Assembly (NCBI RefSeq): GCF_002575655.3
Contig: NC_053040.3
Coordinates: 151,219,148 to 151,283,147, forward strand
Origin: Aegilops tauschii subsp. strangulata
Taxonomy: Eukaryota; Streptophyta; Magnoliopsida; Poales; Poaceae
DNA length: 64,000 nucleotides
Direction: 5' to 3'
This document shows positions 44,401 through 54,680 of this stretch, piece by piece. Every line of letters starts with the position of its first letter. Within the stretch, counting starts at the first letter, position 1. The notes under the pieces were generated by a model, which saw only the letters and a program-made list of their open reading frames with translations, was not told the origin of the DNA and ran no database searches. The position numbers and the translations under genes were made by a program.

Positions 44401-47400
44401 CTGCGGCTCGGCATATAGGAGTAGCTCAAGCTCACTACCGCAAAAAGCTCCAGCCAGATCCTGGCAAGCCAGGCTACGGCAATACACCATAGCAGGCTAC
44501 ACGCGCCACCTCCTAGACATCCTATGACCACGCTCAAGCCCACATAGGATGGCCATGTCCAAGTCCTCTCCGGTCACTTCGGCCACGTGAGCGGCATGAT
44601 GCCCTCCCCAACACTCCACACAACCTCCTTGTCCATGACGAGCCGCACAAGCTGTGGCATGAGAGCACCGCGATGGTGAGCTAGGACAAGCCACACCGTG
44701 CCTTGGCAAAAGCGCATCAAGCTCAAGTCGACTATTGCGCGTGTCTCGCCAACGTGCTTCAGCTGCATGGTTTTCGAGTCGCACGACTAGTCGTCGACTA
44801 GTCGATGAGTCGCAAAAAAATGTCAACTCAACTTAGTGTCGACTCATGACTCGAGTCGCGACTAGTCGCAACTGCAGGCTCAACTTTTTCCGAGTCGCTA
44901 CCCCAGAACGACTCATCGACTCGAAAACCATGTTCAGCTGTTCGACGAAAGGTAACCATATTCAATCCCATGCAGGCAAGTAGACAAGATCTCTCCAAAT
45001 GAGCCTGTTCAACGAAACCATGTGCCTGGATCTTCTAATGAAGGCAACCGAATACTCACTTATGTATTGTCGTAGCCTGGCTTGCCAGGATCTGGCTGGA
45101 GCTCCCCATGACAGCCTAGCTCATGGGGCCTGGTAGCCAAAATGATGCAGGCAGCCAAACATGCCCGTATTTGATTGTCGTTTACCAGAACTTATCTAAT
45201 CTGAGACATAACCCTTTACAGTGAGTCATGGGCAATGTATTGCAAAGTGTACACTGTTGCAAAATGGTTCTTTTATGATCTTTCACGAGTTCAGTTATAT
45301 CTGGCTGTATGTTTGTGACAAGGTATAGTATATGAAGTGCACCTTTACAACATTAAGGTCCATTATGTCAAACTTCGCTCTTTTCTGAATGGTTCGTCGC
45401 ATGTACTGTACAGCCATCTTAACCTGAAAAAGCAGAAGACCTCGTTAACACTACGCAATTACGGCAACACTCATTTGAAAACTGTTTACGTTAGTGAGAA
45501 TGAAATAAGCCACCAAAATCTAAGTATCTAATAAACACATCGTCCTTCTATACATCACAGTGAGCAAACAGATTCCTCAACTAACTCAATGATAGAAATG
45601 AAAGCTCAAAATGTAGGAGTCACTTGTGTGCTAACATTGAGTGTCTGCAAATTATATTTCAGTAGCAGAATAAGAGTGCAGTAAGATAAAACTTCACAAA
45701 CTTTTGCAAGTTGCAACTAGAGGATGTGTGTCCAAGCTAAATTCAGATGGGTATACTCTGAAGGAGGTACTACTTGGCAAATTCTGTTAAAGGTATAACC
45801 TTTTGTCTCATACTTATTCCGAAACTAACATCACATCTAAGGAAACTTCAAAATGCAGTATCACGATTTTCTAAAATTAAGGCAATACATTATGCACTTT
45901 CTTCCATGATCATTTCACAATGGTGGGGAAGCAACAGACTCTGCAGTAGATGCACCTACCGTGAATTTAGGAACTCGAATTTTGTAAACATCCACAAGTT
46001 CCAACATCAAGCCATACAAGTTGGTGAAAGCACTATCCAATACCATGCCAGCAATTGAGGGATCTTCTGCTCCATATAGTAGGCTGTGTTACATTTATAC
46101 AAAACATGAATTAAAGGCCTGAAGATGTACATAAATATCTCAATCTAAGAATTAAACGGAAGAACCAAGAACCACTTGAACACACACAGTTCTGTTCAGG
46201 AACCATCTAGTGCATTGTGATCTAAAAATATTGAATCGTGTGAAATGCAATAGAGAGATGCCCCGAAGGAAATGGAGCACATATTGTATACAAACCAGAA
46301 AGTACCTTGTAACAGCACCCATCGATCGCCCCCAAAGGCCTATACGGGAAACTTGCTTGTTGGTGCGCAGGAATGATACTGCGCATTTGAGGTCCTCTTT
46401 CTAGAAGTAAATTACTGTGAATTTCAGAATACAGTGAACAGCAATATGAATGCAGAAGAACAAAATGTATACTGATTATATACCTCATGCCAACCAAGGC
46501 TGACATAATCTCCGTCCGATAGACCTGAACCGGAAAAGTCTAGTGTGAAAACTGTGATGTTTGAAGGAAGAAGTACTACAGCGGCTTCATTTGCGTCTGC
46601 TCTGCATCCGCTGCATTGAGTTAGAGCAAAATCCTGTTAAATATTCCAGAAGATATTGGTGATTGCTCGAGGTGATAAGCTAAATCATAATTACTAAGTA
46701 CACTGATTTATAAATTTGTGCTTTTAATCCAGTGCTACAGTTTCCAAAATCTACATGAATGTTATATAAAGCAAGTTATATTAAATAAGAATGCCAAAAC
46801 TAACAAGTGCCCAATGCATGAGCAAACATATGCTAGCAGTGATCCCGCAGAGTAAGTACCTATTTCCATGGCAGTAGATCACACACGGGAGGGCAATATT
46901 TTCTGGAATGGAAGCAGGAAGATAGTGGCTGCATTTCAGGGTATGGCCCCTTGGATTTGTGAGCTGCCAGGTTAAGGTATACCAATAAGGTTATAAACAA
47001 ACATGTCCCCAGTTGGGGTCACTTCTCATCAGCAAACTAAAGAAAGAAGAAACCTCGATAATTGGTCTCCGTACTTGCCTCCAAGTCTAGTCGTTTATAC
47101 CTTCGCCCTGCGAGCATAAACTCTCTCTCCCATAAGTACTGATCTGGGTTATACTCTGACCTGTAAATTAGTCATTCAATCCCATCAGATCAGCTGCAGA
47201 TGCTTGAAATATTTGAAGTTCAAAACCTTATCAATGGACATGTCATATACATGACATTTCTGGTCTAATTAAACATCTATCATAAGACTCGGATTTTATA
47301 AGTAATGAAGAGACATGACTTGGTTCGAGTTGATACTGTTAAAAACTATATACATCATCCTATTAACAAAGCTAAACCTCAAACCTAAGTTTGAAAAGGA

Positions 47401-48074
47401 AGCATGGGCCATAAACATGACAACTAAAACAGAGAAGTGCAACATCAGAGACGGTGCAACAGAGGAACAGCCTATCATTTATCTCAGTCTCTCCTCCATA
47501 AGGATCTCAGTTCGAAATTTGAGCAGCATTAAGATTGCCACGATAGGTTAGAGTTACTTCTTAGCGCTATATGGACGGACATCACGTCTGAACAGATACA
47601 AGTACAGTTATTCGTAACATGACAACCTTAATTACAATTGCATTGTGGCTAGCTTTAACTGCACATGATAGTACTGATTCGCAACGAGCGAACAACATAA
47701 TCAAGTCCAAGTACTAACTGAAACAACTGCCCTCATCGTCCTCCCAGATTTTAAGTGGAACTTGCAATTTCCAAAAGTACGGTTAACAAGGCAGGCAAAA
47801 TGACTCGGCATTGTCAACCGTACCACAAACAACGAACAGCTATATGCACGAGCATTAAAGCAATATAACCAATCCGGACCTGATGTCGCATGTGTACCGA
47901 ACTATCGATTTGTCCCACCGACATTGTTCCAATTTACAACGACACGGGCACGGCCGCATGCCAATGCAACGTCGTGTCAATTAGCACCAAACAACAAATG
48001 CAACAGCACATCATGCGGGACGTAGGAGGGTACCGAGGCGGCCGGATGACGAAATTGACGAACTGCTCGATCAT
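41464..48074 (-). CDS. Alpha/beta hydrolase gene B (S33/BEM46-like plant family), 14 exons, exon 2 has an extra base
   Basis: Exons (5' to 3'): 48074-48034, 47160-47100 or 47078, 46963-46860, 46610-46484, 46400-46306, 46083-45960, 45423-45343, 43333-43235, 42965-42801, 42702-42627, 42525-42455, 42383-42315, 41997-41866, 41688-41464. With the shorter exon 2 this gives 489 residues. The fold is complete: IYCHGNSGCRADAN, FSGSGLS, nucleophile GRSMGA (Ser), acid HGLSDMF (Asp), EGDHNSP (His). The C-terminus is basic (KKLKREREEMGDSLSQRLRM). The start is MIEQFVNFVIRPP. Exon 2 carries CCC at 47099-47101 (+) where CC is expected: the natural exon would hit TAA, but a GTATAA donor at 47099 keeps frame by losing seven residues. 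Exon 10's donor is the least certain (GC). Substrate unknown. Confidence 0.82.
43071..43186. mobile_element. Stowaway-like MITE in gene B intron 8
   Basis: CTCCCTCTGTCCCGAATTAG...ATGGAGG flanked by TA on both sides; the arms are diverged. Confidence 0.75.
43845..44045 (-). mobile_element. LINE 3'-end fragment with (TTG)n tail, in gene B intron 7
   Basis: A (CAA)n run on + (43852-43876) adjoins AAAGCCTTTAGTCCCAAACA and the text that follows, a familiar plant LINE 3' end whose - strand orientation ends in (TTG)n. No coding part. Confidence 0.6.
44142..45166. mobile_element. hAT-like non-autonomous element in gene B intron 7
   Basis: Ends GGGCTGTTTGGTTGCCT (44142) and, inverted, GGGCATGTTTGGCTGCCT (from 45166) resemble plant hAT termini. 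Internal inverted text such as CTGGCAAGCCAGGCTACG (44461) also recurs inverted near 45070. No transposase frame. A clear 8-bp TSD was not found, so the exact ends are tentative. Confidence 0.6.
44766..44932. mobile_element. 167-bp MITE with perfect TIR and 8-bp TSD, nested in the hAT-like element
   Basis: Inverted repeat CATGGTTTTCGAGTCG (16 bp, perfect) at both ends. Perfect TSD TTCAGCTG at 44758-44765 and 44933-44940. The interior repeats CGACTAGTCG-type palindromes. An 8-bp duplication fits the hAT superfamily. Confidence 0.9.
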
Positions 48075-48560
48075 GGCGTCGGCGGCGTGCCGCTACAACG
48101 CGACGCCCGTGCGTCGTATGGGACTGTGGGTGGGTGGGCTCCAAGTGCTCACGGTGAGCACGCCCGCGGCCCGCCCGACTCTCACGGCCCCAGCTCGTCC
48201 TCTCCGAATTCCACCCCGCCCACCCGCGAGAACGCGCCCGAGCCCACCACAGCCGCAGCAGGAGTCTCCCGGCGAGCGTAGGCACGCGCGACGGATCTGC
48301 GCGAGACGCCGCGGGAGCTCGCTGCCGCGCCGAGTGCCCGCCGGATCCGGCACGGTTGCCGGCGACCCGAGGCTCGAGACTCTCGCCGCGAGCCGCGGAA
48401 TCCGGCGGGGAGGGCGGCGAGCGGAAGGGGGGAGGTGGGTGGGCTCTGGTTGGCGGAGGTGGTGGGGGTGGGAAGAGGGGACGAGCGAGAGGGAGGGAGC
48501 AATAGCCGTGGGAAATGGAGGATGGTAATGAAAGCCGAGGTAATCGGGAGAATAAAAATA
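48075..48560 (-). promoter_or_regulatory. GC-rich promoter and 5' UTR region of gene B
   Basis: Very GC-rich with many CG dinucleotides, lying directly upstream of ATG 48074. Long overlapping frames on both strands follow from base composition and are not called as genes. No TATA box was chosen. Confidence 0.55.
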
Positions 48561-48671
48561 AATATTGTTTATTTCTGCAAACACATGTTGAGAGATACAC
48601 GTTGCCGTACACGTTTTTCCTTTTTAGGCAGGTGCTAGAAGGTAAGTACTTCGAATTACGATCTTGCTCCC

Positions 48672-48718
48672 GTTTTGGGGAAATAATCGTACATTTAAAT
48701 ATTGCAACATCAAAAAAT

Positions 48719-48751
<33 letters not shown>

Positions 48752-48870
48752 CATTTTGGGGAAATAATCGTACATTTAAATATTGCAACATCAAAAAATA
48801 CAATATATATATATAACGTTTTGGGGAAATAATCGTACATTTAAAAATATATATATATATATATTAAAAG
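48672..48870. repeat. TA-rich minisatellite, three partial copies
   Basis: TTTTGGGGAAATAATCGTAC begins at about 48674, 48756 and 48820. The copies carry ATATTGCAACATCAAAAAAT and are separated by (TA)n runs. Confidence 0.88.
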
Positions 48871-50907
48871 GCTAAAAAAATATTTTACCACTCAAACAGT
48901 TTCAACTACCAAAACAATTTTCTTTTGATTTGAGCAAAACAAACATGACAATCACTAAGCTGCCTTATAGTCAGATTGAATCACTAAGCCGCCCCTTGTA
49001 AGCAATAATGATAGCGTTGCGTGCAAGTGTAAGGTCAGGAAAGGTTAACTTTTAGATGGGCAGACGATTAATGATGATCTTAACAATAGCCTTGTTCTAG
49101 AAGCATTGGTCACAGGTTCTAGAACGTTTATCAAATGATTGAAACGTTCACATTGAGGCGCTGTCGTCAGCAGCATGCATCATAGGAATAAAGTCAGAAG
49201 CAATAGCAATGCAAGTACTCAAACATGGAGGAAAAAAGGTAAAAGTAATACAAACAGAGTACTATAGAGAACTGCCAATATCAATGGCAAATACTGAAGT
49301 GAAAGAAGCACCCCCTAGATTTCCTCTTGACTGCAACCAGATTAACCAAGTTGATAAATAGACTTTTATCCTCGACTGACCATATACAATATTTGTTATA
49401 ACAAAGTTAAATAAGCTACAATGCTTGTTCTAGAAGGCTAGAAGTTTCCACATTATTCTTATTGTAAAAAAAGAGGCAGATCTATGTACATGCTTATCAT
49501 GGTGCTGCAGATTTCCTCATACTCTCATACGCATGCAAAACTCTGCATTGGGTGTTTGAGCACCAGCTAGTTTGTACCCCATGTCAAAACTAACGCCACC
49601 TGTAATCTGCCTTCGCCACGCCTCATCTTGAAGCTCTGAACCTCACTATTTGTGCGCCTCCAGTTGCTGCCGTCGCAGCCATACAATCTGCCGTTGTGCC
49701 ATGGTGGTGGTACTGTCATGCTGCCGATGGCGTCGATGGTGTGCATGATCCATCAGGTAACGTAAGCGTAAGCCATGCCACCGCCCACAGAAGCCGCAGT
49801 ACATGAAAGGGTCGTGCGACCACTGCATCCCACCAAGAAAAGGATCATAGCATCCCGAGGGAAATGCAGCGTTGTACCCATATTCATTTCATGATCTGCA
49901 TGTCTAGCGCGCGCCTCTGCCATGCCCGTCTCCTGCCCCTTTCCTGGCTCGTGCCGCAGGAGCCGGCGTCGACTATTCCATTGTTGTGCTCCTCCAAGGC
50001 CGTGCCCTTCTTGGAAGAGACGTACATGGCTGATGCCGCTCTCCCACACGGCGGCCGGACTTTGAGTTTGAGGCGTGCCCACATTGCTTGAGACGAAGCT
50101 CCTCCGGTTTTTTGTTCTGCTCGGAGCGCCGCTGGCCCTGACGGCGAGGATGTTGGAGATGGTGGTGCGCAGCGTCGGGTTGGGATCAGTCCATCCGCGC
50201 TTGCCTTCGCCCCACACGCACAATTGGGGTTGGCGACGATGTGAGCCCTGATGGACTGGATTCACCATTAATTGCCAATAGTTGTGACCAATATTTGAAG
50301 CCACTATTGTGGAGGATGCAGCTCGAGATCAACAATTCTAGCAATGACAGTACAATGTAGAAAACAATTGATTTCATGTCAAATCTAACTCTTAGAAGGT
50401 CCCTAAAAAGGTCTGGACGACCAATACTCCTGTGATTCAATTCCATCAAGCATCCCTTAAAGCATTTGTAAGCTTGACTTTCCCAGATTGAGTCAACACA
50501 TGGAAAAATCACGTTGCTTACCTGAGAATCAGTGAAACTGTTTCGGATGATGGCTCTAGCAAATGCAACAGATAATGGTTGCACGAATCAGACATGGATG
50601 GCACAAGCGCCCTACTGCCATTAATGGAGCCGCGGAGCCGCAAAACATATATGATCCGGTCGAGAGGCCAGAGATGTAGAAGCAGACCCTCCACCATGCT
50701 CTACGTACGTGATTAACCAAAGGATGTTCAGAAAGCCACGGTCCAGAACAAAATTTGATAACAATGATAATAAAACATGTAAAGTTGAAAAGGATTTTGC
50801 AAGTGTCCAGGGCCAACCTGCTCCAGATTGAGTCACGCCCGGAGTCAACCTGCTCTAGCTTTCCATCCAATTTGTATTCCACCTTTTCTTGAGAGGGAAA
50901 TTCGTTT
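48871..50907. other. Unrecognised low-copy-looking region left of LTR element B
   Basis: AT-rich to 49550, then GC-richer to 50300. Short - strand frames (for example 50584-50186, with PLSVAFARAIIRNSFTDSQ before a GTAAGC donor-like site) could be remains of a gene, but no family was recognised and no exon chain could be built. The phrase CTTGACTTTCCCAGATTGAG (near 50475) recurs in variant form near 54040. Confidence 0.35.
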
Positions 50908-50912
50908 CCGTC

Positions 50913-53783
50913 TGTTGGAGTTGTGTCGAATATAGTGTACACGGTAGGTTACAGTTGGACTTGTTGTTGTATTGTGTTTAGATAGGATATGGAGTCGTGT
51001 CCTAGTAGGACACTTGTATCCTAAGCCTCTCATATATAGCGGGGGTAGACACACGATGTAACCTATGCCAACATAATAGCACAGGCGGGCAAGGGGGAGC
51101 CGGCGGCGTGTGCCGGCGCCCAGATGGCCGGTGTGCGGTATTGTGACGGTGTCACGGGGAGGAGCGCCCGTAGTCATGCCCCGGGATGTAGCCATATCGG
51201 TGAACCTCGTTAACAAATCTCGGTGTCGTGCGCGTGTGATTGCTTGGTCCTCGGATGATCGACGGTATGCCTCGGATTTATTCTAACAAGTGGTATTAGA
51301 GCCGAGGTGCCCGGAATAAATCTCGGTGGACTCACGGGTGGTCGGTCATGATTGGTGGGCTGGAAATGCTGGTGTTAGCGGGCCCATGGGTGACCGATAT
51401 GTGAGGGGAAGATTGTTGGGTTTAGTCTCACATCGGTTGTGGGGGGAGACATAACACAACTTATAAGGACGGGGGTGTCCCCTCCTAACAGACTAGTCTT
51501 TTGGGGGGAGAGGGCCCAAGGCCTCTTATAAATCTGTGTTGCTCTCCGGTTGGGCCTGGTTGACGCATATGGGTCGGAAACGCTGGTGATAGCGGACCCG
51601 GAATTGCTAGGTTGTTTGGTCGATTCGGTGGATCAGATGAGTTCTTGGTGAGATCGGTTTAATCGATTCAGGCATGGACTCGGAGAGATGCAATCGACGG
51701 CGGCGGCGTGTTGCGCGCGGACTGGCAGACAGCAGGTCGGTCGATCGGGGATGCTGGCTGCGAAAGCGCGGGGCGCGACCTGGGCTGCGGCCCAGGTGGA
51801 GGAAGCCGCACGGCTGCAGCAGGCGGGCAAGTCACGGGCTTAACGACAGCTTGTGAACTCAGGCGTACGTGTGCGTATGCAAAGGCGATCAGGACCAGGG
51901 TCGTGTACAAAGGCATCTTACGGGATTTGTTTTGGACCAAAAGGAGACCGAGTATCCAAACGACACTGAGATAGGCAGGCAAATCAACTGGCGAATAGAA
52001 AAATCGCAAGGGATAATCCGTGGGAAAGCACAAGGTCATGGCAAAGCTAGCATTGGAAGTTTTGTGCAAGGGAGCCCATCGACCACGTGAAGGCCAAAGA
52101 TTTTAATTCTCTTGGAATTGCTAGTAGTACGCGGAAGTTCTGTTCGTGTACTTGGGGCGTCACGTGGAAAGCTCGCATAATTTTTTCATAGGGCCAGCCT
52201 TATGAAGAACTAGGGCACCAACGGGTACCAAGTTTGAGGTGGAGAAGTTTTGAGGAAACTGAAAACCTTGGGTTATGGCGGACAAGGATGAATTTTTTTT
52301 TGTTGGCACGATAGAGATGCTTGAAGGAGTTGCAGTAAGTCATGTCAGCTAAGATGGAATTATCAGGTGATGGATGGAAATTCGCGGAAGACGATTTAGG
52401 AGCCTGGAGCGTGTCATGCAGCCGGAATAGTTCGGCTGGGTCGGACTAGACAGTCTGACGGATCGACGCGAGTCGGTTGGTACAGAAGATGGTGGTGGGA
52501 TCGGCGACGACGACATAGGAGCGTGATGCTGATGGTGACCGACTTCTGGGGCGTGGAAACATGTGGCGCAGGCCCCGAGGGCTTGTGTGGCTTCGACAAG
52601 ACTATGGCGCGGGGTTGATTCAAGACGGTGCACACATGAGAGCTTGAAGTCGACGGGGCGTGAGGGTGGACTAATCATCTACCATAGAGTCATGTTGAAG
52701 GTGGAGCTGGATTGAGGGGCTAAGATGTAAGGATCCAGGGAGTCGAAGCCTATTCAGCAATGGAGAAAAAAGCGAGTGACACGTAGTTCGGATTGGAGCC
52801 CACTGGTCTGATGGAAGCGTGAAACTCGTTATCGGTCGGTGATGATCGGTGGTACTCTGCATTGGGAGTTGAGTGGTGTGGGTTCGCGGCCCTTGAGACT
52901 TGACCGGGACAGCAGAGGCTCGACGCAGTAATAGCGGCGAGGCGTGCGGTATGCACGGGACATGGAGACGGGCCAGGGCTCTGGTGGTCATACATGTGGT
53001 GAGACAACTGCGAATTTGACTCGGGATGACTACAAGCAACGGTGAAATTCCTTCAAGTTTCAGACAGGCGGTCAAGGAAGGAGCGGTGATGTTGAGTTCA
53101 GGTAACTCTTATGTGTGACACCCAATATGTGAGTTGTTCACTTTCACGTAGGTCAGTGATCAATGTGTGATGGCGTTGGACTGATGCTCTGGAAGTTGGG
53201 AGCGCAAACTAGAGTAATAAGGAACTTAATTTTGCTCGAGTGTTGACTATGATCAAGAAAAGGAGGGACTACAAGTTGCAGGTGGAGTCACATGGAGTCT
53301 TTGGAGTAGCAGCGGTACTCATGGGATAAGCTCAAGTCTAATGTACATGGAAGTTTGACGCATTGACGAATTCCAGGTGGTGGAGAATATTCGCCAAGGT
53401 GGAGTTTGTTGGAGTTGTGTCGAATATAGTGTACACGGTAGGTTACAGTTGGACTTGTAGTTGTATTGTGTTTAGATAGGATATGGAGTCGTGTCCTAGT
53501 AGGCACTTGTATCCTAAGCCTCTCATATATAGCGGGGGTAGACACACGATGTAACCTATGCCAACATAATAGCACAGGCGGGCAAGGGGGAGCCCGGCGG
53601 TGTGTGCCGGCACCCGGATGGCCGGTGTGCGGTATTGTGACGGTGTCACGGGGAGGAGCGCCCGTAGTCATGCCCCGGGGATGTAGCCATATCGGTGAAC
53701 CTCGTTAACAAATCTCGGTGTCGTGCGCGTGTGATTGCTTGGTCCTCGGATGATCGACGGTATGCTTCGGATTTATTCTAACA
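50913..53783 (+). mobile_element. Small non-coding LTR retrotransposon, copy B
   Basis: 2,871 bp with LTRs 50913-51288 and 53407-53783 (about 5 substitutions and 3 one-base indels by eye) and perfect TSD CCGTC (50908-50912 and 53784-53788). The primer-binding site AGTGGTATTAGAGCC (51289) follows the 5' LTR. Same family as copy A at 33346-36185, in opposite orientation and clearly younger. Starts TGTTGGAG and ends TTCTAACA. The internal region lacks gag and pol. Confidence 0.93.
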
Positions 53784-53788
53784 CCGTC

Positions 53789-54680
53789 ATCTCAAGAATT
53801 TTTCCTAGACACTAAAAGCTAAAAACAGTTGGATTCAAGGGCAAGCCGAGTGGATCCATTAATTCCCCCCAAAACTAAAAATTGCAAACATAAAAAACTC
53901 ATACAGCTTTACATGTTTTTACATTTTTTTTCTCAACATGGCAATCATAATGCATAAAGAGAGAGGCCAAAAATTTGACCAAATGCATATGTAACTGCTA
54001 CTTTTGGCCCAACAAATGTATATTTAATTGCTATTGTGATCTTGACTTTTCCAGATTGAATCAATACAATCTTTTTCGGTGCATCAACCATCTTTCAACT
54101 GACAATTGATTCATTAATTGTTCTGAAAATACATGGCATTAGTTCAAACTGAGGGGATTCAAAGATTGGAGAGAAATTAGACCGGGGGAGGGTAAGCGGA
54201 AAAACTTCCTTTAGATTTGGAGTGCCTTTGCTGCCGTCCTCATGCCTCAACCGCGACCTTCTAAGCGCCCCCACACCCGCGTACTTCCATCGCCAGCGTC
54301 GTCGAGGCCTTGCTCGTAGGATCGCCCGTGCAGCTGTCTCCTATGATTTGTGTGGATGAAGGAGTGGCTGGTGGCGAAGCCGGCGGGGTTGGGGGAACCA
54401 TTGTTGAGGTGGAAGCAATGGGGAGGAATCCCGGCGGTGGCAGGCAGGGGGAGCGGTCAACGGCCGCATCGTCGATTGTTACCGGCGGTGGGAGGCCGCG
54501 GGTGTGGGGGCACTTGGGGTAAGAGTAGGCGCGCCGACGGGGTAGGAGGCGGCGGCGCCGGGCTTGGCGTGGCAGGACGCCGCGACGCGGGGAGGGGAAG
54601 GCGTGCCAGGAGGAGGCGGCGCAGGGAGGGGCGAGGCGTGGACTTCTCCCAGTGCTAGGTTGAACTTCCGCCAACATTGC
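53789..54680. other. Intergenic: AT-rich then GC-rich block
   Basis: 53789-54240 has no feature. 54240-54660 is GC-rich with Pro/Ala/Arg low-complexity frames on both strands and is not called as a gene. Confidence 0.4.

Noticed and set aside
48182..48528. Possible separate gene on + upstream of gene B
   Set aside because: The frames are base-composition artefacts in CpG-rich DNA; no start context, splice structure or motif supports one.
47977..48840. Long - strand open frame (287 codons) overlapping the gene B promoter
   Set aside because: It begins in TA-minisatellite (repeated Ile-Tyr) and continues through GC-rich DNA where all frames are open. It overlaps the start of gene B in another frame and matches no family.
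50186..50942. Two - strand frames possibly forming a gene left of element B
   Set aside because: One frame overlaps the LTR of element B, and the other has no family resemblance. No consistent exon chain could be made, so it is left as unrecognised sequence.
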